From contig JAXBDG010000005.1 in NCBI GenBank assembly GCA_036320915.1, positions 1,550,001-1,614,000 on the forward strand: DNA of 64,000 nucleotides. The letters are read 5' to 3'. The stretch is from Linnemannia elongata (lineage: Eukaryota > Mortierellomycota > Mortierellomycetes > Mortierellales > Mortierellaceae). This document shows, piece after piece, positions 10,618 to 23,670 of this stretch (positions are counted from its first letter, which is position 1; every line of letters starts with the position of its first letter). The notes beneath the pieces were generated by a model. It saw nothing but the letters and a program-made list of their open reading frames with translations, searched no databases and was not told the origin of the DNA. The position numbers and the translations under genes were made by a program.

Positions 10618-11191
10618 GGGGCGGTTATCGAGTCAAGTGTGATGGGAGTGAAGACGTGAAGGAGAGATGTGAAGGGTGTAGTGATGAGAGGTGAGAAGGA
10701 AAAGTGATGAAGAGATAAAGAACAGAATGAAGAAAAGAGGAGAGTTGGATAGAAGGAGTAAAGAAGAAAAGGAACAAAAAAAAAAAAAAAAATGCAAGGT
10801 AAAGAGACTTGGACGTCAATTGGTGGAGACGATAGACAATTCTACGCTGGCAACACTGCAAACAGAACCAACCATCAGGAAAATGCCTTGTTGGACACTA
10901 CTGCAATCGCCACGTGTTGGTGCCAAGAATGAATAATAAAACGAGTGTCAGAGTTGTCAGCAACTATGCCGCGCACACCTTGGCATCATCATCGTCGACA
11001 CGCTCTCATAGGGGAGAGGATATGGGAGCAAGTTGCTGGGGCAGAAAATCATTGTCGTGTGTTTGTAGGAAAATAATAGGCAGGCGAGCAAGGAAGGAAT
11101 GCATTGGTCGCATGTAACCAAGCTAGCGAAACAAACACAAACGAAATCAAGGCTGTGATTCTTTCAATAGTTTATTACTGTGAAGAGAGGG

Positions 11192-13219
11192 TCAAAAGGT
11201 GGCAGAAGTAGACGACGAACCCATCTTGTTCAGGTCAATAGCAGGGACCATACAACGTCCTCCAGCAATCGAGGCATCACCCTGGTGAGGAAGGCTCAGA
11301 CTCAAACTCGTGCTTGACCCACTATGGCTCGAAGACTGGGAATGAAATGGGCCGCTCATGCTACGTTGGCGCACCCTCTCGTGGTTAATGCTACTGCCGT
11401 CGCTGTCCGTCGGACCAAGAAGGATATCAATCGCGCGAATGACACGGCCGCGTCTTCTCGGAGGAGCTGCTGCAGCTGGTGCAGGAGGAGCAGTGGTGGT
11501 GCCGGATCCTACAGATTCGGTGCTGTCGGATCGTCGTATCTGCTGATCCTGTTGTTGCAACGTGCGATACAATGCCGATGTTGATAATGGTTGTTTCTGC
11601 TTGTTGTCTTTCTGTTTGCCCTTCTGCTTCCCCAGCTGCTTCTGCTGCTGTCGAAGTTGAGACTGAGATTGAGGCTGCTGCTTGAGGGTGGAATGCCACT
11701 GGATGGCATGCGACTGACCATTGCTCAACCCCTTCTTCCCGCCCAAAACCTTGCTCCACTGATACACTTTACCCTCCAGCCACCGTCCAAGCACACTCCG
11801 AGTGGCACGTTTAGGATCCAGAAAGTTCATGCTGCATTCGAACCGAAGAGTCCTCAGAAAACGTGGTCCATTGCCACTGTTGCTATTGTTACTGTTGCCT
11901 GCGGAGCCTGGACGGTGGGTCGTCCTTGCGCTCAAACTATGAGCGGATTTATCGGCAAATTTGTCGGCCATATCGGGAGAGTTGGCCCGGCGATGTGATG
12001 GTATTGTCGAATGGGCGTTATCGCAGGATGAAATGTTGACGCTGCCAGTCCCGCTTCCACTGCTGCTGTTACTGCCTTTGCTGTCCATGCGCTCGTACGG
12101 AAGGGGAACATACTCAATCGCATCCTGAGGTCGGTGGTAAAGTTGGTGTTGGTGTTGGTTATCGGTCGTCAATTGATCTCTTCCTTCAGCGCGGCTATTG
12201 CTACTCCCGGTGTTGCCGATATGGCCCCTGCTCTCATAGTCAACAATTTTGCCCTTTCCGTTGCTGATCTTGCTGGTGCTGTCACTTTCCGATCGATGCT
12301 CGCCCTCCAGAGCAACAAGAGGTCCCATAATCTCGCTCTCGACCTGGTACTCCAGCGTCCACGGATAAGTCTGCAGGAATGAGTACCGGGTCCCGTCCAT
12401 CTTACAGACACCTGTCTTCCGCACCGGGACCGGGCATGACCTGTCCAGAAAGTTCTTGGTCCCCTGATAGCTCTTCTCGTCCGCTGTTCGTTTCCTTGTC
12501 GCCGATGTTGTTTGTATCACTTGTAATGGTACTGGTGCTGTCGTTATTGCGGGGGTTGTTATATTGGCTGTTGTTGCTTCTGTCTCTGTCGCGACAGCCG
12601 TTGTCTCTGGTGACTCTAGACCATCCGTTCCCAAGTCCACATCTGCCTCCATGTCTCCATCTACCTCAAACTCCACGCCATCTGTTTGCGAATGCTGCGA
12701 GATATCCTGTGCTGGTGCTGCTGGTGCTGGTGCTGCTCGCTCAACAGGCTTGATGGAAAAGTACCTGTCCCGATCACATTGCACCCTCCGCATATCAATC
12801 TCTCCCCCTGTCGACTTGACCGCAACCTCCTCCAACTGTGGACTCTGCAACGTTATCCCTGTCCGGAATCGATACTGATTGTCCTTCACCAATGGCCGAA
12901 AAACAACTCGATCCCTCTCCAGATCAAACGACTCGAAAACAAACTTGACGCCCACCCGACGGACGTATTCTTGATAGAAGTAGAGCCGGAGAGATTTGGA
13001 GGCCATGGCTTGGACGAGGAAGGGAGCCGAGAGAGAGCGGAGGTAGCGGGATGTATTGTAGAGACTGAAGAGGTCGAGCGTTGGGACATGAGTGAGGACG
13101 AGGCGCCAGATTTCCGTGGGAAGAGTCTCTTGGAAGGGGTATGGTTGTTGATGTTGTTGCGGTTGTGGGTTTCCCACAGCCAGAGGGGCTGGGTACTTTT
13201 CGGTGGTAGCTCTTGCCAT
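11192..13219 (-). CDS. F-box-containing protein with long disordered regions, 675 aa
   Basis: A single exon from the ATG at 13219 (MARATTEKYPAP) to the stop at 11192. Residues about 27-65 form an F-box-like motif, QETLPTEIWRLVLTHVP then LDLFSLYNTSRYLRSL, so the protein probably recruits substrates to an SCF ubiquitin ligase through Skp1. Two further blocks look structured: about 70-190 (YQEYVRRVGVKFVFESFDLE) and 425-475 (RFLRTLRFECSMNFLDP, WLEGKVYQWSKV). Between them lie Ser-, Gln- and Thr-rich stretches. The frame is open further upstream to 13486, but that part reads like translated leader (Phe/Ser/Leu-rich), so MARA is preferred. No substrate-binding repeat such as LRR or WD40 is visible, and the target is unknown. 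Confidence 0.75.
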   Translation of the reverse strand: MARATTEKYPAPLAVGNPQPQQHQQPYPFQETLPTEIWRLVLTHVPTLDLFSLYNTSRYLRSLSAPFLVQAMASKSLRLYFYQEYVRRVGVKFVFESFDLERDRVVFRPLVKDNQYRFRTGITLQSPQLEEVAVKSTGGEIDMRRVQCDRDRYFSIKPVERAAPAPAAPAQDISQHSQTDGVEFEVDGDMEADVDLGTDGLESPETTAVATETEATTANITTPAITTAPVPLQVIQTTSATRKRTADEKSYQGTKNFLDRSCPVPVRKTGVCKMDGTRYSFLQTYPWTLEYQVESEIMGPLVALEGEHRSESDSTSKISNGKGKIVDYESRGHIGNTGSSNSRAEGRDQLTTDNQHQHQLYHRPQDAIEYVPLPYERMDSKGSNSSSGSGTGSVNISSCDNAHSTIPSHRRANSPDMADKFADKSAHSLSARTTHRPGSAGNSNNSNSGNGPRFLRTLRFECSMNFLDPKRATRSVLGRWLEGKVYQWSKVLGGKKGLSNGQSHAIQWHSTLKQQPQSQSQLRQQQKQLGKQKGKQKDNKQKQPLSTSALYRTLQQQDQQIRRSDSTESVGSGTTTAPPAPAAAAPPRRRGRVIRAIDILLGPTDSDGSSINHERVRQRSMSGPFHSQSSSHSGSSTSLSLSLPHQGDASIAGGRCMVPAIDLNKMGSSSTSATF

Positions 13220-13717
13220 CACGAGTAGAGAAGGAAGGGTATGTGTGTATGTGAAAGTGATGAAGAACGAACAGATAACAGATACAAAAAAGGGGGGTGG
13301 AATGGAAGAAACGGGTAATGGTGGTGTGAGGGAGGGAGGATGGTGTGAACAAAGGAAGGGAAGGGAAGTGAAAAAATTGACGGAAGGAAGATGAAAGAAA
13401 CAGACAGTTTTATGGCGAAAATAACAGCCAGTCAAGGTGGCGTGGCCACAGGCCCATGCACCGCATGCGCACACACGATTGGTCAAACGATTACTGTCCT
13501 CTTTACCGACGATTCACAATTCTTCTAGATAGACTCTCAACCAGAAGGGTGTTGCATATTTGTTTGTTCTTCTCTCTTTGTTCCCTCTCACTCTCTCTCC
13601 TCACACGCATGTCTCTCCAGTTGTATGTTTGTTGGGTTTCCTCGGTAACAGGGCGCGACAGCGGGGAACAAGGGCACGAAAATTAAGAAATATGTATTAA
13701 AAAAAAAAATAAAGACA

Positions 13718-16700
13718 CTAAGGTCGTGAGAGATTGATATCGTCAGCCGGCTCTGTAAAGGGCGCCGTCGTCGTGGTCATCTGAGGCTTCAACTCGGGAC
13801 TACCATCGGGCGTATCTCCTCCCGTCGCAGGGTCCTGGAACAACCTTTGGAACTGCCTTTCAACTGCAGCCTTGCCCTTGGACTGCGACTTTGGCGAAGT
13901 CGAACCTTCAGTAGCTGCAGTGGTGTTGAGTGATGTTGGCTCTGAAATCATGCCCATGTCGGACACACCGGTCGAGCTCAATTGGCGCAGATGCGCCTTG
14001 GCTTTGGCTAGACCTTCGGTCTCGGCCTTTGCGGGGCGGTCGGTAGGACTTCCGCTGGGCACTTGTAATGTCGATGGGCCTACGGCAGCTGGCGGTGATA
14101 GTGATGCGCCTGCCGCTACTGCAGGGACAGATGGTGGGAAGGAATATGGCTCGACTTGGGGTGTGGTTTCTGGTGATGCTCTATCGTTCTCGGCCTCCTC
14201 TATCACCAGATCTAACCCATTATTACGGTCCTTGTGGGCATCCTCCGCAATCATGGCTAGCTTCTTGGCCGCAGACTCGCCAGCATGGCTCACCAGCTCC
14301 GCAAAGATACCATTAGGATCCTGCAACAACTTGTGGGGTTCTCCGAACTCGGCAACCACTCCTCCATCCATAACCAAGACTTTGTCCGACTCGATGATCG
14401 TGTTCAATCGATGGGCAATCGTCAAGACGGTACAATCCGCAAAACTCTCCTTGATCGTCTCCTGCAACAACCGGTCCGTCACCATATCGATCGAAGCTGT
14501 GGCCTCATCCAACACAATGATCTTGGACCCAATGACCAGCGATCGAGCAATACAGATGAGCTGTCGTTGACCCAGGGAAAAGTTCTTGCCGTGCTCGATG
14601 ACGGGTGAGTCCAGCTTGAGTGGCATCTCCTTGACCTTGTCACCCAAGTGAACCGCATCCAGGGCTCTCCAGATCGCATTATCTTCATACTGCCCAAAAG
14701 GATCCAAATTGCTTCGAATGGTTCCGACAAACAGGACAGGCTCTTGAGGGATGATACCGACCTTGGTACGAAGGTCCTTGAGTCCAATCTTGGAAATGTC
14801 GACACCATCGATCAGAATTGCACCACCCGAGGCCTCGACAATACGCAACAGACCGACCAACAGTGTCGACTTGCCGGAACCTGTTCGTCCCACGATTCCA
14901 ACCTTGTCCTTGGGGTTGATGGTGAAGGAGACATCCTTGAGGACGGGTGGGGTGTTCTTGCGGTAGCTGAGAACCAAGTGGTTGAAATCGATGCGGCCCT
15001 CCTGGGGCCAAGAGGCATCGGGTTTGGTGGCTGGGTTCTCCGCAGGGGCTTCGGGATCGATCTTGCGACCGTAGTAGTCCAGCTGACCGACTGTAGAGAT
15101 CTGAGCCTGTACTTCACCCATCTGGCGAACTGTCCACTGGAGGAAGACAAGCATCTGGAGGGCGTTCGAGAGAGCCAGACCAGCGACTGAGGGGGCTTGG
15201 TGGATCGAGTGCCTGTGAATGACCAAGAAGAATGCAGTACTGTAGACCATGAAGGATGATATAACATCGAGGTAGAATGCCGTCCATGATTTGGCTATAA
15301 TGAAAAGGTGCAATTGTATGTGTGAGTAAAACGAGAGTCAGGCTATGGATTACCACACAAGAGAAGAGTGACATAAGACTTACTGGTCATCATGGCATAG
15401 AGGCTCTCGTGGTTCTTGTCGAGGACGTCCATGTTCATGCCGTCGAATCTCTTTTGGACATTGTAGGCGCGAATTGAAAAGAGACCCTCAAGAGTGGTAG
15501 TAATGTGCTGGAAGACAGGGGGTTTGCTCACAGCTTGAAAATCGAACGAACAAATAAAAATCGAATTAGTGGCGTACAATTAAGGATGCTATCATGCCAA
15601 TTCGATTTGCGACTGCCAGGGATTAGAGTTATTACCTTCGAGTTGCTTGAGCCTGCTATCCGCGGGGCTTCCGTACCAGATGACCAGGAGGGCGATGAGC
15701 AAGAGGACAATGACAGTGACAGCATTCTGCCAGTGAACCACACAGGCAATCAACAGGAAAGCACCTAGAGCAAGAGGGAAGTACTGTAGGAACAGCAGTG
15801 CTGCATCTGGCAGCGTGTCATCAACGGTGAACATACACTTTGAGAATGCAGAAAGAATGCGTCCAAGAGACGTCGTCTCAAAGAAGGACATTGGAGCCCG
15901 CATCACTGACTATTCCGGGAAAAAGAGGAAGGGACATGGTCAGTACAGTTTTCATTTCTACGAACCATACCGACATTAGCACACTTGAAAAGATGCATAC
16001 CTTGAAGGCACGATCGTGAAGCTCCTTGGACTTGAGTGTGGCTTCATGGGCAAACCACAGACCTCTCAGAAGGACAGCGGTGGCAAAGGCAGCGATGAAG
16101 GCGCCATAGACACCCAGATAAGTCTCATCTGTCGTGTTAAGCGTGTTTGGGACCCACAGACGTAACCAATAATCCGATCCGATACGGATGCCGTGCGCGA
16201 CAAAGAACAGTGCAATTAACAGCAGAGTCACTAGGACACCAGAGCCGGCGCGGAAGTACTTGACATAGTCCGCAAATCCAAGGTCGTCCATACTCTTGTC
16301 TTCTCCAACCAACGCCGCAGGGTTCTCCTCGTCATCGTCCGAGTCACTGTCCGAATCCTCCTCAACTTCGATCGTTCCCTCTGGCAAAGCGGTATGATGA
16401 TGGTGATGGAAGCTGTTGCCCTCGCCATCTGTGTAATCAAAGCTGTCCTTCTCACTGGCTCGGGTAGCATGGCGGCGAAGGGACGCTCCAGAAACAGACT
16501 TACGATGCTGCTGCTTCTGCCTGTGCTTTCGGTCCCTTGCGGCCCGGTTTCCGTAGATACCACCCTCAGGGATAGAGTAAATGGTCAACTCATTGCGGGA
16601 AATTGCGCGACTGAAGCCGTTGCTCATGGGTGAGTAATAGCCACCACCTCCTCCAGCACGATTGATAAAGCTGATGTTGACATGTTCTTCGAGTGTGCTG

Positions 16701-19641
16701 GCGAGGATACTGTCCTTGTTGATATAAGGAAGATGACGCTGCAAGAGACGAAGGCGTTCCTGAGGCGTGATCGTAGCGTAGTTCTGGTTGACAATTGTGG
16801 CAGTTCCGGGTGCATCACCGACTTTGGTGCCGGGAGGCAAGGTGTGTCGTCGAGGTCCGGCACCCAAACGCTCGCGCATCATCTTGTCCAGAGCAGCAGA
16901 TCCAGAAGCAGTGACTTGATTGTTGTTCTGGTTGGAAATGAGTTGCTCCTCCAATGTAAGCTCGGGTTCTTCAACGTCCCCAACAATATCCTCGACACCA
17001 ATGTCATTGCCAAGCTCATCGCCTTCCACATCGGCATCTTCGCTCGAGACATGGGTGTTGATCAGGGTGTTGAAGGTTGGTTCATTGGCCATGAGTTCCT
17101 GATACGTGCCCTGGTATGCGATCTTTCCAGACTGGAGCATGACAATTTTGTCGCAGCGGTGGAGGTACTGCAGCTGATGGGTAACAATGATGACTGTACG
17201 ACCAGCCAAGTAGCCACGGATGCACTGGTCAAAAATATGCTTACCGACGTTTTGGTCGACTGCCGAGAGGGGATCATCCATGAGCACAATGTCAGACTTG
17301 TGGTAAACAGCCCTTGCCAATGAGACCCGCTGTTTCTGACCTCCAGACCTATTTCATAAAGTCAATACAATGGAAAACTCTTTTAGTGTCCATTGCGAGA
17401 ATATGAGAGTTACAATGACTCCATCCTTGGAAAGAGTAACTTACAGGTTGGCTCCTCGCTCAGCGATTTCAGTTTGATCTCCATGAGCCAACAGCGTCAA
17501 ATCACGCTCGAGCGCACAGACCTTGACCGTGGTATTGTATCGCTCCTCCTCAAAATCCTTTCCAAAGACAATATTCTCGCGGAGGGTCAAGTTGTTCAAC
17601 CAAGCCTCCTGTGGGACATAGGACGATTTGCCGTACAACTTCAGTTTGGGTCCTGAGCCTGTTTGGCGAATCTGACCGAGAAGCGCTGCGACGAACGAAC
17701 TCTTTCCTGAACCAACATCTCCTACGATAGCGACGACCTCTCCTCGCTTGACTTTGAGATTGATGCCCTGCAAGGCTGGTCCGTTGTCATCGCCATCCCA
17801 GGTGAACTCTCCATCGACCAACTCGATCGCTGTGTCTCCTCCCTCTGTAACCGAGTACTCTTTCAGAGGCTCCACTTCAGGCTGTGTCAAAAAGTCGTCC
17901 AGTCGACGTAGTGCCAGTCTGGCGCCTATGCGGTAAAAAAAATACAATATTCAACTTTAATATACAAATTGAAACTCGTTTCATGAAACGAGATTATTGC
18001 GAGGAATGAGCAAGGGATCTTACCAGAGGTACTCTTGACGGCGATGGGCAACATCAGGAAGGGGTATCGGAGTGTGTTAAAGATACTGAGGGCAGTGAAA
18101 ACAACACTGCTGTCGATGGGACCAGACCGTTTGCTGTTGTATACAGCAAGGGAAGAGACGGCAACAATGACGGGAAGGGCAAAGACAACAGCCATGTTGA
18201 TAGCCTTGACTTGCAGGTTCTTCTTGAAAAGCGCCAACTCCCTGGCACGGACTTGATTGACCTGCTCCTGGAAGGGTGCCTCCCAGGCATAGAACTTGAT
18301 GAGCTTGATAGCTGTCAGAATCTCACTCATCAAGTGGACACGCTCCGTCGTTACTGCAGTCTGTTCGATCTGAATGTTGGAGGTAATCCGACCGAGATAG
18401 ACTTGAATAGGGAGGACCACCAGGACAAGAACTACGGCTGTCAGGGCTGCAGCCCATCCGACTGTGGGGAATGCCAGTGCGAGGATGAGGATGGTCTCGA
18501 CCATGGCCGACCATAGGAAATGAAAGTTGGTGACCGCTTCGACGATACGTGCGACATCGGTCGAGATGATGTTGATAATTTCTCCGGCCCCTCCACGGAT
18601 GCGGGCTAGGACAAGGGCTTTCCGGTAGATCAGGACGGAGATCGAAGCCTTGACCTGTTATTGAATGGATGGGCGTGAAAAAGAAAGAGAAGGAGGTTTC
18701 AAATCGACAATGCGGATAAAGAATTAATTTATCGGGTTAGCAACTGGATGCTTGGAACTCCTCTTGGTTTTTTTGTCGGTCCGCTTGTCCGGCTGTCCAT
18801 GTACTAATGGACATGTTGCCTTGGATCGCGAGAAGAAAAAAAAACAATCGTTTTGTTGTAGCATACCTGGATTCCGAGAGCGGTGCATTGGCCGTACAGT
18901 TGATGGATGGCAATCGAGCTTCCAAGAGAGGTCAACAGCAGACCCATCGCGTAAAGGTGACCCGTACTTGTCGGCATGGCCTGTTCCAAAAACTCGATCG
19001 AGACACGAAGAAAGTAGTACGCGCCTGCCCAGGTACACGCAGCCCAGATAAGCTTCCACACTCCGATGAGGATGTACTTTGTGCCGTAAAGCTCGTACAG
19101 TGCCCTGATAAGCTTGGGTTGCCTACACACAGTTGAGTTGGAAAAGAAAAAAGGGGAGCGGAAAGCCGTGTGTAACATACGGTGTCAGCAAATGCAAGAA
19201 GAAAAAAGGTCCATTCGCCGTGCCGTTACTTTCCATTTGATATTTGTTTGGTTTTTAAATGCATGCTCCTTACCGAGAGGCAGCAGCAGCACTGGCCTGT
19301 TCCCGCGACCATTTGACGTCCAGATCCTCTCCATTCTTCTTGGCCGTGAGCACATTCGCCAGTTTGAGAAGGATTTTCTTGATATTCGTTTGTTCGCGAC
19401 AGCGATGGATCAGCCCAAAAGCCCAGAGGTAGAACCAGTTGAGCAGGAAAAATCGGCCTCCCAAGACAAAGGGTTTTTTCTTTGGCTTCGAGACTCGTTT
19501 GACTCTTGTTGTTGTTGTTGTTGTTGGTAATGGTTGAGGTGGAGAATTTTCTGAAAAGGGGTCGATCTTGACCTCCTTAAATTCCTTGTCGATGGGCTCC
19601 TGTTCCGACGGTCGCACTTCGGTGTCGATGCGACTGGCCAT
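13718..19641 (-). CDS. ABCC-type full ABC transporter (Yor1/short-MRP-like), 1694 aa
   Basis: Eight exons: 19641-19274, 19122-18867, 18654-18024, 17925-17445, 17348-16001, 15909-15636, 15533-15384 and 15294-13718. They join in frame. The order is TMD1, NBD1, linker, TMD2, NBD2, and no N-terminal TMD0 is seen, as in Yor1 and ABCC4-type proteins. NBD1 (about 450-640) has Walker A GDVGSGKSS near 488, signature SGGQKQRVSLARA near 580 and Walker B IVLMDDPLSAVD, with Asp where a catalytic Glu is usual in other ABCs, typical of ABCC. NBD2 has Walker A GRTGSGKST near 1305, signature FSLGQRQL near 1408 and Walker B IIVLDEATASID. Only site 2 should be fully catalytic. The linker after NBD1 is long, acidic and His/Arg-rich. 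A Ser/Pro/Thr-rich tail of about 200 residues follows NBD2. Likely role: export of drug or organic-anion conjugates across plasma or vacuolar membrane; substrate not predictable. Confidence 0.92.
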
Positions 19642-20254
19642 GGCTGTGTGGTTGTTTTCCTGTCAGTCCTTCTTTCAATCTTAGTGTCGGTAGTTACTAT
19701 TGATATTGATACTTTGTGGAATAGGAGGACGAGTTGGTGAGGCTGGAAGTAAGCAAAGGAGGGAGGGAGAACAATGGCGGGTAAATTGCAGAGCTAAGAG
19801 CGCGTGCTTGAATGTCTGGGCGAAGCTGGAAGGATATTTGTGATACGATGTCGTACAAAGGGAAAATAAATACTCAAAAATATAGAATAAAAAATGTTGA
19901 AGGAAAGAGGAGAGAATGAAATGAGATGGAGGAGTGGAGAGAATGAATGAGAGAATGGAATGAGCAAAACCACGACGACGACGACGACAACAACAACAAC
20001 AACAAATGCAAAAAAAAGCGGCTGTTCAATGGTGACAGCGGTGTTTTTGTTTGGTTAGGCTGGCTGTCAAGCCCCACAACAAGTAAGCTCCACACATCTT
20101 AACGTCCCTCGGTGAGACAGGTTCACTTTTTTTTCGGTTATTTGAGACTTCTCGCGTTTCAATTCCACTAACGACAAAAAAAAAAAAAAAAAATACAGGA
20201 TCGGCTCTCCTCCACCTTGATCCATCATTCCCTTATCATCCAACAAAGGAGCTA

Positions 20255-20294
<40 letters not shown>

Positions 20295-20337
20295 GGATTT
20301 CTATTGTTTTTATTATATGTTTCTCTTTTCTTCACCC
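19642..20337. other. Intergenic spacer with T31 tract and AC-rich triplet runs
   Basis: This holds the upstream region of the ABCC gene and the 3' flank of the complex I gene. A T31 tract (20260-20290) lies about 48 bp beyond the complex I stop, and an A-run lies near 20176-20193. No gene is seen. Confidence 0.5.
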
Positions 20338-23158
20338 TCAAGCATGTGCCTCGATCTTAAATTCGGATTCGTCAGGGAGGTGGCTGCCCTTCGAGAATGC
20401 TACCGAGCACTTGGCCATCGTCGACGATGCACGGGTGATCGAGTCTGTCATGTAGTAATCAGAAATAACAGGGGTGAACACTGACTTGCTCGACTTGACT
20501 CCCGACTTGTTCAATGTTGAGAGACCCAATGATGCTACTGCCACTGAGCTAGGCTCAACAACGTTGTAGTGGGCGAATGAGGGGGCAATGTCACGGAGAC
20601 GGTCCCGAACCTGGTGAACGTCGTCGTATGGCAAAGTGGCTCCAGCAACCTCAGAGATGGCACGGATAATCTTCCAGTCCTCACGGGCTGCACCAGGTGG
20701 TGGTACAGCAGCGCGTGTCTGTTGGGGGCGACCCTCAGTGTTGATATATGTAGCGCTCTTTTCCGTGTATGTGGCTCCAGGCAAAATCACATCCGCATAC
20801 TGAGCTCCGACGTCTCCATGGTGACCCTGATAGACAACAAACGCATCCTTAGGAATATCAGAGGCAGAGATCTCATCGGCCTCAAGCAAGTAAACAAACG
20901 ACGACTTTTCGGTCTCTTTGGCCTGGGGAACAAAGCCGATATCATAAGCAGCGGCTCTGCTGGCAGCCTAGAGGTCCCGTGACGTACAAATTTAAATGTA
21001 CATGAGATTATTAGTAATTGAACCAGACACCATTGATGTAAGTCATATTAATTAAATCGTGTTTGATTAACCCAGTACTTACGCGCTGGAGTACGTTGTA
21101 GCCGTTCCAGTTCTCCTGGAAGAACTTGTCCTTGTGCTGGTTGATAATCTTGGACACCGACGAAAACACGTATTCGCTATCGGGCAAATCGTTGACGCCG
21201 CTTCCGATTATGATCATGGGGTTCTTAGCCTCAGCAAGCTGGGCAGAGAAGGCATGCTTACCAGAAACAAGGGCCTCAAGCGAGGCGGTGTCAGCACCGA
21301 TGTGCTCATAGTCGTAGGTCAAGTCGACAGGTGCGCCAACAAGTCCGATGTTGAGGCCGTTGTAGACGAAGGCCTTGCGGATACGAGCGTTCATGACGGA
21401 AGCCTCGTGACGAGGGTTGGTTCCGATCAAGAGGAGAGCGTCGGCCTGCTCAATGCCGACAATGGTCGAGTTCAGCAAGTAGTTGGAGCGGAAGTCGGCA
21501 CCGTGAGCGGGGGTATCCTGGCGACGGTTATCCACAGTAACGTTTTCTGATCCAAGAGTGTTGACAAGGTCCTTAAGGGAGACAAGCGATTCAGCGTCGG
21601 CCAATTGACCAGCAATGGCCTTGATGCCGGGACCAGCGGCCTTCATTTCAGAGGCGACCTTCTGGAGGGCATCAGCCCAGTTGACGTTTACAAAGGTATC
21701 GCCCTTGCGGATCATAGGGGTAGTCAGACGCTGGGTCTTGAGTCCATCGTATGCAGAGCGAGTCCTGTCTGAGATCCACTCCTCGTTGATGTCTTCGTTG
21801 AGACGGGGAAGAATGCGCATGACCTCGACGCCGCGAGAGTCGACGCGAATGTTGGATCCGAGAGCATCAAGAACATCGATCGACTCGGTGTTCTTCAGCT
21901 CCCAAGGACGGGCGTTGAATGTGTAGGGTTTAGAGAGAAGAGCTCCAACAGGGCAGACATCTGCTAAGTTTCCTGACATCTGTTATCCGTGATGAAGGTG
22001 AATATATATCGTCCGAATATCCATGCCAATGGTTGAATGCGCCACGTGGTGAAATAAGTGAAATAGAGGGTGAAAAAAGACGGCCATTGCTTAGCAAATT
22101 AATGTCCTATAACGTTTCTCCCGTCTGGAAGAAGCGAATGATTTGTCGCTTAATATCGGATACTTTACCTCAGAGTTCATGGTCTTCTCGATATAGGTTC
22201 CGATCTGCATGTCATTGCCGCGTCCAGAGGTTCCGAGATCCTGGAAACCAGCAACTTCGTTGGCGAAACGCACACAGCGAGTACAATGAATACAACGAGT
22301 CATGGTAGTCTTGATCAAAGGTCCGAGCTCCTTGTCCTCAACAGCACGCTTGCCAACAACTTCCGAGAAACGACCGCGATCAGATCCATACCGAACAGAC
22401 TGGTCCTGAAGATCACACTCTCCTCCTTGGTCGCAAATAGGGCAGTCCAGGGGGTGGTTTGCCAATAGGAACTCCATGACGCCCTCACGAGCCTTCTTGA
22501 CCAAGGTAGTGTCGGTCTTAATCTTCATACCGGGCATGACGGGGAAAGCACAGGAAGCGACGGGCTTAGGCGACTTTTCAACCTCGACCAGACACATTCT
22601 GCAGTTTCCTGCAACCGAGAGGCGTTCGTGGTAACAGAATCGGGGGATATGGACGCCGGCCTTCTCACAAGCTTGAATGACAGCGGAGCCAGCCTCTACC
22701 TTAACGGGCTTGCCGTCGACAAAGACCTCAACCTCATTCCTGGCGGCTGCTGAAGTACGGAAGTGACGGGGAGCTATATATCCGACCAATGAGTAATAGG
22801 GATATTAGCGTGCTGGACAGTGTCATAGCTGCTGTTATGATACTTTTGTACCAGGAGTAGCCTTCGTTTTGGCTAGTGTGGACCCAAGATAGTTATAGCT
22901 GAGTTGTCGAAGGCGCTATATCCTGAAATGATTCAACGCGCGTGAATCATGGCTCGAACATGACCGCGAATCCGAGAAGTCCGGCTGATCCGACGGCTTT
23001 CATTGACCAAGTTATAGATCTAGTATTGTGTGACAAGGTCAAAGCCACTCCTGGTAAAGTTGTCTCCGCAGAAGTTGTTGACAGTAAGTTGTTGCTATTT
23101 TACCTCCAGCCTGGCGCACAGCACGACCGGCGGATTTAGAGAAGAGCACGCGAAGCAT
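20338..23158 (-). CDS. NADH:ubiquinone oxidoreductase 75-kDa subunit (NDUFS1/NUAM-type), 728 aa
   Basis: Four exons, 23158-23104, 22773-22169, 21979-21083 and 20967-20338, give 728 residues, the normal length. Exon 1 encodes a mitochondrial presequence, [18 protein letters not shown], rich in Arg, Ser and Ala with no acid, and is separated by a 330-nt intron. The mature part starts near [14 protein letters not shown]. Iron-sulfur ligands follow in order: the [2Fe-2S] motif with [15 protein letters not shown], the His/Cys cluster motif [15 protein letters not shown], and the ferredoxin-like [10 protein letters not shown] with a later CPVGAL. The C-terminal molybdopterin-oxidoreductase-like domain includes [17 protein letters not shown] and [20 protein letters not shown]. 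This is the electron-transfer subunit of the complex I peripheral arm, facing the matrix. It is head-to-head with an ABC half transporter. Confidence 0.97.
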
Positions 23159-23670
23159 GGGGTGGTGGCGGTGGAGATGATCTTTGAAGGAGAAGTTGGG
23201 AGGGAGGTCCGGAGAAAGGCATTATGTGAGTAGAGGTCACGTGGCAGTTCTATTCAAAAAAAAATATGTATGTTAAAATGCTTTCCGTTTTTGGGCCGAA
23301 AGTCCTACAAACGTGGAGTAAAATGGCCAAGCTGCTGCGTGGAAATTGAAAAGCGAGCTAGTCCCTGAACATGCTCAATGACATGATAGATATCTTCTCC
23401 TCCCCCTTGCTGGCGGGGAGGGAGTTATTTCTTTTTACTGCTATTGTTTGCACGTCTACTTTGGAGTTTGGACCATGGCCAGTCCCTATCGTCTGCGCCA
23501 TGGCGTAGGATGCGCCACCACCTCTTGGAGTTCTTGGCAAAGGCACAAAACAATCATATAAAAAGGGGGACTTGCCCTTCGCCAATATATTATCTCAGAA
23601 CTCGCCCAACCAAGACACTCACACACACACTCTCTCTCTCACACACACACACATATAAAAACACTCAAGG
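23159..23670. promoter_or_regulatory. Divergent promoter region, complex I subunit / HMT1-like transporter
   Basis: A 512-bp spacer between two start codons. A TATA-like TATAAAAA at 23557-23564 lies about 107 bp before the plus-strand ATG. A CA/CT-rich repeat tract at about 23617-23653 sits just before that ATG. No comparable TATA motif stands out for the minus-strand gene. Confidence 0.4.

Noticed and set aside
10625..10861. Extra upstream exon for the DDHD lipase
   Set aside because: The frame is Phe/Leu/Ser low complexity from a T-rich stretch and does not join naturally to the MLSVFQKQ exon.
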